Positions 1-10,470 of a stretch of DNA of 64,000 bases are shown one piece after another. Below the pieces are notes generated by a model, which was not told the origin of the DNA, made no database searches, and worked only from the letters and a program-made list of their open reading frames with translations. Both the position numbers and the translations under genes were made by a program. Every line of letters begins with the position of its first letter. The first letter of the stretch is position 1. Source of the stretch: Ananas comosus (Eukaryota > Streptophyta > Magnoliopsida > Poales > Bromeliaceae); the NCBI RefSeq assembly GCF_001540865.1, contig NC_033638.1:8785133-8849132 (forward strand). Direction: 5' to 3'.

Positions 1-435
1 AGCAAAACTTTTTTGTTTAAGAGAAAGATAGTATATTACCTGCTTCGTCTCGAGTCTCAACCATTAAGAACTTTGTCACTTGCATTAAAAACGGCCGGTA
101 ATGATAAAATTTTATAAAAATAAGAAACGGTCGGTAATGATAAAATTTTATAAGAATAATTTTTATATTAACTATTTAAAAGAATAAATATGAAAGTTAA
201 AAATTTTATAATAATATATAAGCAAATGGCCGTGCATTAAAAATTATTAATAGGGAGTACTAGTGCCAGCCGAATAACTTGGCCCAAGAACCCGTCTTTC
301 GGTGAACACGGACAAAAACTAAAAAAAAAGAGAAATATTTCTTCTTTGATTATCGTTTTTTTTTTAAAGCATTATATGCATATTCTAAAAGGATATACAT
401 CATATATTCTTTCATCCTAAGATTCTGATTTTATC

Positions 436-593
436 ACCGACCGTCCCTAGAGCAAATGGCAAAGATTTGATGGTTGGTATTCGAGACCCAAGTTCGAATC
501 CTAGTTGATTCACACTTCTTGCTAAGTTTATTTCTAAATTAAAATAAACGAAGCGAATAACGTGCTGCCTATCTCTCAAAAAAAAAAAAAAAA
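436..593 (+). mobile_element. tRNA-derived SINE, copy A, with target-site duplication
   Basis: A ~158-bp unit has a tRNA-like head with a B-box-like GTTCGAATCC, a body containing ATAAACGAAGCG, and a terminal CTCTC plus poly(A) tail. It is flanked by a perfect 15-bp direct repeat GATTCTGATTTTATC at 421-435 and 594-608, the hallmark of LINE-mediated SINE insertion. The same unit recurs at about 20785, 33367, 44426 (reverse) and 58088 (reverse), and truncated at 8525 and 33059. The layout resembles Au-like plant SINEs; the family assignment is inference. Confidence 0.85.
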
Positions 594-1136
594 GATTCTG
601 ATTTTATCGGCTTTTACTGTTTGGAATACTAAAAAATCAATAAGTTTTGTGAACTCTAAAATAATGAGGTGCACATGTATATTATACACTCTCTTTTGGA
701 GTATACACTTTAGCTTTTTTTTGTTTGTTTAGGTTGAACTTTTAATTTCTCTCATGTGGTTTATCGCATTTTTACTTTGTTACTTTATAATTCAAAAAAT
801 TACAGTTTGGATGAAAAAATTGTTTACAATCTACTATCCACTCGTATATTTTTTGATATACGAAATTTTATTTAAAAAATAAAAAGTAAACACAATATTA
901 CCAAACGAGGCCTAAACTTTTTTATTTAAAAGTTATAATTAATTAATTCTACAAAACAAAAAAAATCAGAAGATGTTGAACACAAATTAAACTTGAAGGA
1001 TCATTTTGAGGGAACGTACTAAATCTAGCACCATTTTTTTCTTATAATAATACAATACACCACTCTTTTCTAGTAATAATACAACATACATAGCTATTGG
1101 GGACTAACTTTTTCACATTTAATGTCCACGGTCTCT

Positions 1137-1290
1137 AATGCAGGTGTCAAAAGATATGATAATTGCTATTCAAGATTTTAAATTTGAAGTCTAACCGCTT
1201 TACATTTCTAACTAAATATGTTTCTATAAAAATGAATATATAATACAGTGAGTAGCATGCTATGGTTCTCTCAAAAAAAATACTTTCATA
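1137..1290 (+). mobile_element. diverged SINE copy
   Basis: This stretch follows the order of the 436-593 SINE but with many substitutions: a GTCAAAAG head, ATTTGAAGTC in place of the B box, ACATTTCTAACTAA, and a terminal CTCTC then A-run. No target duplication was recognised, so it is probably an old copy. Another possible remnant lies at about 1-75. Confidence 0.45.
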
Positions 1291-1489
1291 TCTTTCCTCG
1301 TCATTCCATTTTCGTTTAATACTAAAATAAAAAAAAAGGATCACATAAATTCTTTAGGGAAAAATTTTTCAATCCTAGCATGTAGGGTTGTAATGTAAAA
1401 ATCCTTTTTGACCCAGCATTTCTCAATATTTTTATCATTAAAAAAAAAAAACTATCAATTAAAACTACAGTTGCCTAAGGGCTGTTTGG

Positions 1490-1835
1490 TTCTGCGTAAA
1501 ATTGTGAAAAATAATTTTTTAAAAAAAAATGTTTCAGAGAAAAATAAATTTTACATTCTTTAGTATTTGATTTATAGGAAAAGAAAAATAGTTGGTTGTT
1601 TGGTTTAAAGAAAAAAATGAAAAGATAAAAAAAACAAAACTATTATATGTATTTTTTTTTCTATTCTACATATTATATATTATTGATATAATAATTATCA
1701 TACTGCATATATTATTATTATAATTTTTATTTGTGAATTAAATATATTAAAAATTATATTATATGATAAATTGATAAGCATATAATATAATATATGTAAA
1801 AATATGTTATAATACCATATAATAAATATGAGTCC
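1490..1835. mobile_element. truncated Tourist-like element, left end only
   Basis: TAA followed by GGGCTGTTTGGTTCTGCGTA matches the terminal type of the elements at 7205-7876 and 10163-12203. The right terminal repeat is not seen; the AT-rich interior runs into the foldback MITE at 1836. Probably a truncated relic. Confidence 0.4.
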
Positions 1836-2370
1836 GGCTACTATACTATTATGAGTACGATCGCCCTCGTACTCGTAAGTTATTTTCGATGATAGAGCTT
1901 CCGAATCGACGATTCACACCGTTAAACATTATCTAGTGCATTTGATATATCTAGAAATCAAATTTTATAATTTTTCGACATCATTTACCTTACGATCAAA
2001 AGCTCACAAAATTGACAATTTTTAACGACCAGTATGGAATACTTGCTAGTTTAATGGTGCAAAAGAATCCGAATAGTTTGAATTTTTGATAGAAAATTAT
2101 ATTCACTACCTAGATAAAGATCAATAACTCGGATCTTAAATTGTGAAGGATCCGATCATTCATTTTTAAGACATCGTTCGATTTTGACCGTTCATTTTAT
2201 GCCCGCTTGATGAACTTTATAATAATTTCGAAAAATTACGAAATTTATTTTCTAGAAGTTTCAAATATTCTAGATCATATTTAACAAAGTAGATCGTCGA
2301 TTTGGAAGCTCCATCATCGAAAACAACTTATGAGTACGAATGGCCCAATATTCATAATAGTATAGTAGCC
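1836..2370. mobile_element. foldback MITE, GGCTACTATAC terminal family, copy 1
   Basis: The element begins GGCTACTATACTATTATGA and ends with the inverted complement of the same 19 bases. The interior is an imperfect long inverted repeat: the segment with GATGATAGAGCTTCCGAATCG after the left end reappears inverted before the right end. It shares interior sequence with 42192-42718 and 58394-58924. No ORF. Superfamily not determined. Confidence 0.75.
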
Positions 2371-2374
2371 CTAC

Positions 2375-2412
<38 letters not shown>

Positions 2413-2413
2413 T

Positions 2414-2655
2414 GGCTACTGTGCTATTAGGAGCACAACGCCCTTTTGCTCATAACTTTCTAACCATCTATAAATTTTGATGGATGGTTAGGGTGAGAAA
2501 GAGAAGAAAAATTGAGTATCTTAATTTCTCTTCGTTTTTGAATTTCTTCTCAATTTTTTTTTCTCTAATTTTAACCGTCCATCAAAATTAAAATTGATGG
2601 ATGGTTAGAAACTTAGAAGCACGAGAGCTGCTGTGCTTCTAATAGCACAGTAGTC
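2414..2655. mobile_element. 242-bp MITE with related GGCTACT terminal repeats
   Basis: Terminal inverted repeats are GGCTACTGTGCTATTAG on the left and GACTACTGTGCTATTAG (complement) on the right. Inside is a second inverted pair around ACCATCTATAAATTTTGATGG / CCATCAAAATTAAAATTGATGG. It lies beside the preceding MITE, separated by an (AT)n run, so it is a serial insertion site. Confidence 0.7.
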
Positions 2656-2659
2656 TTAA

Positions 2660-3140
2660 TATATATATATGATCGAGCTGGAATACTATTTATAGTATTT
2701 AAGCTCTTTCTTTTGCTATTGATTTTTTACTCATTAGATCTACACTTTAATCAACCTCACACTTTAGATCATACTATTCTATTAAAAATACAAATCTAGT
2801 ATAGTAATTTAAATCAAAAGTAAAATAAAGAATTATTGAATAACATCTAAAATATTATAAATTTCCAAAATGTAATAATAAAAATGCATTAACTAAATTA
2901 AATAAAATAAAGACAGATTAAATGAAAGCATATTACAATAATTAAATTAAACTAAAAAATACTAGTAATAAGAGTTGGGCTAGAATACTATTAATAGCAA
3001 AAAGTTTTTTTTGTTATCAACTTTTTAGCGTTTAGATCAATTACTCTCATCATATCTAATCATTAAATTAAATATTATAACCCAATGGGTACCACTCAAC
3101 CCTAAGGAGGCCACTTAACGCTAAGGGAAGAATATTATTT
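2660..3140. repeat. AT-rich MITE-like segments (GGCTAGAATACTATTAATAG type)
   Basis: Two copies of a motif like GAATACTATT(A/T)ATAG at about 2680 and 2978 are followed by a TTTTGCTAT(T/C)-type tract and, at 3060-3130, a block with AAATATTATAACCCA and CACTCAACCCTAAGGAGG. The block recurs in reverse at about 15700-15880, and the terminal motif again near 41845. Dispersed non-coding repeat family; ends not fixed. Confidence 0.45.
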
Positions 3141-3516
3141 GTAATAAATACATATTATGTTGATCATAACTTGTATCGTAACAATTGTAATAATTGAAAA
3201 GGTAGGAGGGATAAAATGGGCATTTAGGTCAAATTTTTGGCGGAATATTAGTAACATGGATTATTTTGATGGTTTCACTAATTTTGAAATGCATTTTTAA
3301 TATTGATAATTTTTGGCAGACTCTATGTAATTAGAGGCGGAGAGGAGAGCCCTTATGTAGGCCTACGGTACGTCCTACATATAATTAATGGAAACTAAAA
3401 ATATTTTCATATGTGCAAATTCCGATATAAAAAATAATAATAATAAAGACATATATATATTAGGCCACTTAGTTATTGAATTTTCGTTTCTTTTTTTTTT
3501 TTTGACGGAATAGAAA

Positions 3517-4122
3517 GTAGGGATGCAAATAGATCCAAATTGGTGGAGCATCCGTCCCGATCCACTCCGAATGGGGTAGTAAACAGAAAAAAAATAAATA
3601 GCTTCGGGACAATAAATGGAGCAATTTTTATAATCCGAAATGGATACAGGACAAAAAATGAGAGAATTTTTAACAAGCTTGGAATCCACCCTTTCATGAT
3701 TCACCCCGAATTTGTCCCAAAAATTATTTTATTTTTAAAAAATATCTCTAAAAAATAATGAATTTACAACAAAAATTAAAATATAAATAATTAGTGCTAT
3801 CATTTCTCATTTATTTGAAATTTTTGAATTTTACTCTGAATTGTGATTGATTTTTTTTTATAATTGATGTTATTAATTATATATATAATATTATTAAAAA
3901 TTATTAATTTATATTTTATAAAATATTAATAATATTATAATTTTATAAAAAATATTAGTTGGCAGGGACGGATTCGGAGCACCGGCGGCGGAAGGCGGGT
4001 TACAATGCGGGACATATTATGAGATATATTTTTTAATCCGTCACGAATTCGGAACGGAAGGCATGACGGAATTTTGATAGTTGGGACGGTAAGCGGGGCG
4101 GGGCGGGGCTCCCACCCCTAGA
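3517..4122. mobile_element. non-autonomous element with TAGGGATGCAAA / CCACCCCTAG ends
   Basis: The left edge is GTAGGGATGCAAATAG and the right edge GGCTCCCACCCCTAG, with G-rich CCGTCCC- and GGCGGGGCGGGG-like subterminal sequence around an AT-rich core. This arrangement is common in plant MITE-like repeats, possibly hAT-related. Small ORFs inside (about 3375-3758) encode nothing recognisable. Confidence 0.4.
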
Positions 4123-4281
4123 TCCGCCCATTTGCTTCCCTAATAGAAAGAATCATGAATAAAAAGAATCATGCATGCGTGATTTGCATGTGTGGCCTAC
4201 AGATGATGCGGTGCACTGGGGGGTTTGAATAATTTCTCCGACTCCGCAACATCCAACGTGCGTGGCTCCCAACCTCCCGTG

Positions 4282-4289
4282 TATAAAAG
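4282..4289 (+). promoter_or_regulatory. TATA box of EUL lectin gene 1
   Basis: TATAAAAG lies 81 bases before the ATG at 4363, placing a start near 4312. A CT/CA-rich leader follows. The surrounding 4200-4290 is GC-richer than the flanks. Confidence 0.7.
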
Positions 4290-4327
4290 CGACCCGAGCC
4301 CCTTCGCTCCCTCGCATCACACCCATA

Positions 4328-4360
<33 letters not shown>

Positions 4361-4362
4361 GA

Positions 4363-5338
4363 ATGGATTCTCTCCTCCCAGGCGACGAGGCGCGAAGGAA
4401 TGCAAACGGAATACAACAAACTATAAGCATTAGCAAAGTAGAAAAACTCTACCTGATCAGCAGCTGCTGGGGCACACGGCTGATCACCCCGAACTGGTGG
4501 TACGATCCGAAACTCCACGGCCCCACTGTAAGGATCTTTTCTCGCGGTGACGCAAACTACAGCCTCACCATCCGCAGTGAGAGTGTTGTTTTCGCTCCGA
4601 CCGATCCCAAGGACGAGCGCCAAGTGAGGATCTGATCGAGCTGTCATTGACTTACTTCTGTGTTCTGAAGATCGCTCACACTATTTAATTTTCAAACTAT
4701 TTTTTTTATTAAATCGGTCTTTTAGAAAACACAACATAAAAATTGGACGTGAACCGATGTCATACTCACCATGCGTTGGCTACAAACTAACATCGAGCCA
4801 AAAAGAAGCCAAACATATTTGCAGTTTAGTTTTGAGTGAAAGGTGACAATCAATCTGAATCGCTCATTTAATTTTAGAAATAAATTTAATTTAGAATGTG
4901 AGGCAATTAAATTTTGAACTTGAAATTTTGAATACCAATATTATTAGGTTCTTTATTATTTGTCTCAGGAACGGTGGGCCACCTTTTTTGTGTTATTAAT
5001 TAAGACTTTGGAGAAAATAGCTATTTTTGTGCATTCTCTATTATATTGATCTAACTATAGTGACATGACTTTGGTACTATGTTACCCACATGATTACACA
5101 GATGATGGATTAATTCGATAGGAAACGGCTTAAATATATATTCCACAGCCGTTTTATATCTATTGGTCATTTGGAAGAAAGTCAGTAACATGTTTTAGTG
5201 CGACTAATGTTATAACCACATGCAAATATTATTTTCTTTTACTGAACATGCTTACATGGAGGATTTTAATTGGATGATTGATATGAAAATTACTTTCTTT
5301 TCTTTCTTTCCACTTTTGGAGAGAAAAAATTGGCTCGG

Positions 5339-5379
<41 letters not shown>

Positions 5380-5829
5380 GAGCAAATAATTTTTCTCCTG
5401 ATTTTTTATTCTTATTCTTATCTAATAAAGTGTAAATAAAAAATTGTGAAATAATAGGTAGGGAAAGCATTTTCCTTTTGTTAAAATAGAATTGCTATCT
5501 GTAGTCACATCTCATGGAATTCACAATGCTTAGCTGTATTTTGGCAATTAAGGCTATAATATGAAAAGGCTTTTTTATTTTTAGATTGGTTTCTCTGCTA
5601 TAATTCTTTTCATTTTTTTTCTATTAAATTTAGTATTGGATCAAAGACAATAGAGTCAACTCAAAGGTGAGGGATGAAGAAGGCTCTGAGTCCTTTGCGT
5701 TGGTGAACAAAGCAACTGGCCAAGCTATCAAGCACTCCTTCGGGCATGGCCTTCCTGTAAGTTACACAGAGTAGTTTTCTTTTTTCTTTTTTTTTTCTTT
5801 TTAGCTAAATTATAAAAAATCTCTCTCTC

Positions 5830-5887
<58 letters not shown>

Positions 5888-6858
5888 GCGTGCAAGTTGG
5901 CTGGCATGAATCCAACTCATGAAGCTGTGGTGGCCAATACTATACCGGTTGCTCTTAGAGATCGGTCTTGCCGAGAAGAATAGACTTGACATGAGAGCGC
6001 GCTAACGATGCCACCTAGCTCTTGATTCTAAGTAGGAGAAGGAAAAGAAAAAATAGGAGTAAACTACAGCTTCTTCCTTTTTCTTCTTTTATTTGAAGAG
6101 TTTGAGAACCTTATTTGAGTCGATGGGACGTTGAGCTGCGCAAATACTACACAAGCTAAAATTCAATCATAAAAACATCAAATGAAGATCTAAATTGTTG
6201 AAAATGATTTACAACGTAAAAAAGACCTATATATGTACGAAAAAACCTAGTTTTTGAAAAATCTATTTCTTGTTTTTAATATTTAAAATATTTAGAATTT
6301 TTTTATTTATTTAATTTTGTGTTGTCATCACTTTATCCTCTTTCATAACTTCGTTGTCCCATCATTTCCCCAGGCTTGTCCCCGCCACTATATCCATATC
6401 CAAGAAATTAATTTGAACGCCAATTTTCTGCAGCTCATTGGTTTAATTACATATATATATGTATTCGTCCAAATTTTGGATATTATAAATCGGTTCCTTT
6501 AAGATTTTTAGCTCTCAGAGAGTTACTCATCTAATTAAACCTAGCTACAAATACTGAATGTTTAATTAATTGTTCTAGTAGGTGAGTGCTGTATCCTATG
6601 GCTTATTAACTATTATTTTTCTGAAATTTTATTAATCAGGTGCAACTTATTCCATATAATCCAAGCTACGTGGACGAGTCGCTCTTGTGGACGGAGAGCA
6701 AGGATGTCGTTGAGGGCTTCCGTGGAATAAGGATGGTGAATAACTTGAACTTGCGTTTTGATGCTTTAACTGGGATTATCACGGATGGGACCGTTCTTGG
6801 TCTCTTCAAGACGAACAATGTTGACAACCAGCGCTGGCAGATGGTCCCTTACAGTTAA
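4363..6858 (+). CDS. EUL-domain lectin (ricin-B-like, R40/EULS type), gene 1
   Basis: Three exons, 4363-4623, 5634-5756 and 6640-6858, give a 200-residue protein. Splice junctions read CAA|GTGAGG ... TTTAG|TATTGG and CCT|GTAAGT ... ATCAG|GTGCAA, all phase 0. The first exon carries a short N-terminal extension, then the start of the EUL domain (PTVRIFSRGDANYSLTIR). Exon 2 encodes YWIKDNRVNSKVRDEEGSES and the conserved FALVNKATGQAIKHSFG. Exon 3 encodes VQLIPYNPSYVDESLLWTES, then GFRGIRMVNN. EUL proteins are nucleocytoplasmic sugar-binding lectins linked to abiotic stress in plants. The C-terminal lobe is short and the usual LW.W motif reads LF.T, so sugar binding may be altered. Gene 2 of the same family follows downstream; a third is at 61.8-63.3 kb. 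Intron 1 holds a (CT)n tract, and intron 2 an (ATT)n tract. Start chosen because it follows the TATA box and leader. Confidence 0.88.
5342..5374. repeat. (CT)n microsatellite
   Basis: About sixteen CT units inside intron 1 of EUL gene 1. Confidence 0.9.
5829..5885. repeat. (ATT)n microsatellite
   Basis: Nearly twenty ATT units inside intron 2 of EUL gene 1. An apparent poly-Asn reading frame over it on the - strand is an artefact of the repeat. Confidence 0.9.
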
Positions 6859-7204
6859 GTTCTTAATGTCGACCATCCTAAGCTTCTGTCTTCGAGAACA
6901 CTTAATTTTGTGAAAACAATCGCTATATTTTAAAAGTCTAATCTGTTAGAGAATTATGTTATATATTTTTTATATTTAATTAACATTCTCTTTCACGTTT
7001 GGGCTCGAAACTTTGGGTAGACGCCTAACGTGAACTTGAATTTAAATGAAAGAAAATTAATAATGCTAGATACTAGGAGCTTGACATGACTAGAGTTTAG
7101 AATCTCCTGTTCTGATACTACGTGAAACAATCGCTGTACTCTAAAAATTCAAGCTATTAGAAAACAATATTCACATATTTTTATATTTAACAAATTACAC
7201 TTTA

Positions 7205-7423
7205 GAGTGTGTTTGGTTCCCCCGAAAAAAAATTTTCGGGCTTGAAAATTTGGTTTGATGTAAAAAAATTTTGCCGGAAAAATTATTTTACGGATTCTAC
7301 GTAAAAGCAAGCTTTTCGTTTTCCGCCAAATCGCGGCGGAAAACGAAAACTCACAGTGAAAAATTGCGGCTCAGGATCGGGGTCCACGAGCTCATGTAAG
7401 AGCTGGTGGACCATGTGAGTGGT

Positions 7424-7507
<84 letters not shown>

Positions 7508-7876
7508 ATTATATATAAAATATAATTATAATTTATATAGTATTTATATATATACTATTATATTATTTATATTATTATAACTTATTGCTACAATATATTT
7601 TAAATATATTTTATTTACAAATATAAATTAATAATATTAATTAGTAATTATGATAATTATTATATATTAATATATATAATATATAAAATAATATATATAT
7701 ATATATATATAATAATTTTTTATTTATAACTATTTTTTTTTCTTTTCATTTCAACCAAACAACTGTAATGAAAAATTACTTTTTTTTTCCTACAAACCAA
7801 ACGTTAAAAGCGTAAAATTTATTTTCCTCCGAACTTTTTTTTTTTTCTATAGTTTTACATCAAACCAAACAGCCCC
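7205..7876. mobile_element. Tourist-like (PIF/Harbinger) element between the two EUL genes
   Basis: The left end GAGTGTGTTTGGTTCCC and right end CAAACCAAACAGCCCC are inverted repeats. Both sides carry the trinucleotide TTA (7202-7204 and 7877-7879), the target duplication typical of Tourist MITEs. Inside are a GGAAAACGAAAA inverted pair, and a (CA)n run at about 7425-7462 leading into (TA)n to 7501. No transposase. It ends about 125 bases before the first in-frame ATG of EUL gene 2. Confidence 0.75.
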
Positions 7877-8001
7877 TTAGTGTTTGCCTACTCTCAATCA
7901 ACAACATAACAAAAAAAGTGTTTGTTAAACAAGTGAGTTTAATTAAAGATTTTGTTGTAGCAAGAATTAGTAATGATCCAGATTCTAAGATTCAAAAACG
8001 G

Positions 8002-9937
8002 ATGCACCATTTTGATGCTTTTCCCTCGCCTGCAATAAGAATCCATTGGAAACAATTAATGCCAAATGCGTTGCCTATATTTGCCACAGAATTGATCAAT
8101 TTAACTTGGGTAACTATATATATATATATCTGTGTAGGTAACGAGGGAGAGGAACAGTTTCCGACGCTTGCAGGGTGTGGGAATCTGATTCAACTTATCA
8201 GCTGCTTACTGAGCAACCTGAACGGCTCTCCGCCATTAGGCTACCCTCTGATCCCGATTTACTCGTCTCCGACCTGGTATGATCCTGGCACCATGGGGCC
8301 GACAATGCGGATCTTTTGTCTTGCCGGCGAGCGGCACAGCCTTGCCATCCGTGGGGAGAACGTCGTTATGGAGCGGGCTGATCCAGCAAGCGATTACCAG
8401 GCAAGCATCTCAATCACCTGTATAATGATGCACTTGTACGCGGCAGTAGTATATGCTATATGATAGGGTTTGTGACCGAATTACAAATGAGAGAGATGAG
8501 AAATCACTTCAGAGAATATTCTTTTTTCTTTTTTTTTTAAGAAAGAGAGATAGATAGCATGCTACCCGCTTCGTTTAGAAATAAACTTAATTAAAAATAT
8601 GAATCAATTAAGATTCGAATTTGAAACCTCGACTACCAACCACCAAGTCATTTCGGAGAATATTCTTTACTTCATAAATATATACTTGCTTATATATTTC
8701 TAAGATAGTACCGGATCGAGCAAATATATATAAGTGACTAGTAGTGCATGGCAATCTAAGTAGCTCTAAATTAGTACAAAAGATGCCTCATGAGATCGAA
8801 TGTTACTTGAACGTTAGTTGGGCTTCTATACCGTGCGAGGTAACGGATTATCCTGAAATAAGCTTAGGAACATTGCCAAAGTTATTTGTTTCATATATAG
8901 CCCGTCCTACATATACAGCTCGTTCTTATATTAATTTCTTTGACGATAATTAATTAACTGTAGCACTGGATCAAAGACACGCGGTACAGCGCAAAGGTGA
9001 AGGATGAAGACGGCAAACCAGCATTTGCTCTCGTCAATAAAGCGACTGGGGAAGCTCTCAAGCATTCTTTCGGCTTCAGCCACTACGTAAGTTGGTGCAT
9101 TTTGTTAAGTAAATAATATATATTCATGAAGTTTCTACACGGTCACTTCTCTTGGTTTTTTTTCCAGGGATATGTATATGTATATATGACGCTCGCATAT
9201 TTTATTCAACATTGCGCATATGCAAGTGTTTATCGTACTCGTTTTCAGTTTAATTGGGTCTGGTTAATTGTCTCTAAGCTATTCAGTTTCCTTTGCGAAA
9301 CTTGTGCTGATGATGATCAGGTTCGGCTTATTCCCTACAATCCGGATTATTTCGACGAGTCAGTGCTGTGGACGGAGAGTGACGATCTCGGAGACGGATT
9401 TCACACCATCAGGATGGTGAACAACACCGCACTGCTGTTCGATTCGCTCAATTCCGTGCCGGCCGCGGGTGGCGTGCGCGTAGGAAACCCTCTCTGCCTC
9501 TGGAGGTGGAACCAAGGGAACAACCAGCGCTGGAAGATCATCCCCTACTGTATGTTTCTTCTCAATGATTATATTGTTCCGTTATTATATATAATATGAT
9601 AGCGATGCGAATCTTAAATGTTCAAGTCTTACTCCACTTTACTTTGAATTTTAATGTAGTTCTTCTGGCAATATTAAAATTAACTCTAAAAATATTATCT
9701 TCTTTTTCTAGAATGGTGAAAGTTGGTAACGTCTAATGGTCGTCAATAACATTTAAGATAGGCATTTTTTGATATCTATGAATTGAGGAAAATTATCAAA
9801 ATGATGGCCAATTCTAATGCATTTACTAGATCTCTCTTTTCTTTTGTTTTTCTTTTTTTCACATTAAGTTTCTTTGTCCTTAATCTAGTTTCAGTTGCTG
9901 CTTTCGTGTACTAACTCTGCTACTTTTTATGATAGGA
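8002..9937 (+). CDS. EUL-domain lectin (R40/EULS type), gene 2; 5' end uncertain
   Basis: Recognisable lectin exons are ~8138-8400, 8964-9086 (123 bp) and 9321-9549. They encode SSPTWYDPGTMGPTMRIFC...SDYQ, HWIKDTRYSAKVKDEDG...FALVNKATGEALKHSFG, and VRLIPYNPDYFDESVLWTES to LWRWNQGNNQRWKIIPY. Intron 1 has a GC donor (CAG|GCAAGC, 8401) and a TAG acceptor. After PY the codon T is followed by GTATGT; splicing to GATAG|GAAATT at 9936 makes a TGA stop. Without that splice the frame runs to 9599 and adds 16 residues. The reading frame is open back to 7918. The first in-frame ATG is 8002 (250 residues), but residues before ~46 are not lectin-like. A TGTGTAG acceptor at 8136-8137 suggests an undetected upstream exon. 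A polyadenylation signal lies at 10067-10072. Confidence 0.78.
8525..8654 (-). mobile_element. 5'-truncated SINE copy in intron 1 of EUL gene 2
   Basis: Reading on the - strand, the tail gives the SINE body (CGAAGCGGGTAGCATGCTAT) and a poly(A) end. It is flanked by near-identical AGAGAATATTCTTT (8511-8524) and GGAGAATATTCTTT (8655-8668), a target duplication. Confidence 0.7.
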
Positions 9938-10066
9938 AATTATGTTGGAGATGTTGTTAGCTGTTGCCCACCTGTGGAGTGTTGAATGTTTATTGTACTA
10001 GTTTCGCATAATAAGTTGGCTTTTCAGTTGAAGAAGCTATGTTTCTTTTCCTGTTTTTCTTGTGAA

Positions 10067-10072
10067 AATAAA
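10067..10072 (+). terminator. AATAAA polyadenylation signal of EUL gene 2
   Basis: AATAAA lies about 130 bases into the proposed 3'-UTR exon beginning at 9936, followed by a GT-rich stretch. This supports transcription continuing past the 9549 exon. Confidence 0.5.
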
Positions 10073-10162
10073 TGGTGGGTTATGAACTTATGATGGAGTT
10101 GTTTAATTCCCGCTTAATTTCCTCTGCAAGTTCTTGTTATGCTTTTCTATGTAAGGGCCTAA

Positions 10163-10427
10163 GGGGTTGTTTGATTCCCTGTAAAAGTGCTCCGAAAAAA
10201 AATTTTCGATTGAAAACTTGTTTTCCAATGTTTTGTTATCTGTAAAAAAAACTTTTGGAAACCCTTTTTATAGATTCTTCGAAGCATTTGTGTTTTCGTT
10301 TTCCGCTCGCCGTCCGCAGAAAATGAAAACTCCAAGCTCCCAAAATCACGGCTCAGGGATTTTGAGCATGCGCGGTCCACGAGGCATCCTCACCTCGTGG
10401 ACCGTATGACCGTGGACTCTCTCCCCC

Positions 10428-10470
<43 letters not shown>

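Noticed and set aside
4153..4647. 164- and 78-codon frames on the - strand
   Set aside because: They are antisense to the first exon and promoter of EUL gene 1, include the CT/CA repeat, and have no family resemblance.
8744..8953. 69-codon + strand frame between EUL gene 2 exons 1 and 2
   Set aside because: It lies wholly in intron 1, just before the exon-2 acceptor; I could not match its peptide to any family.
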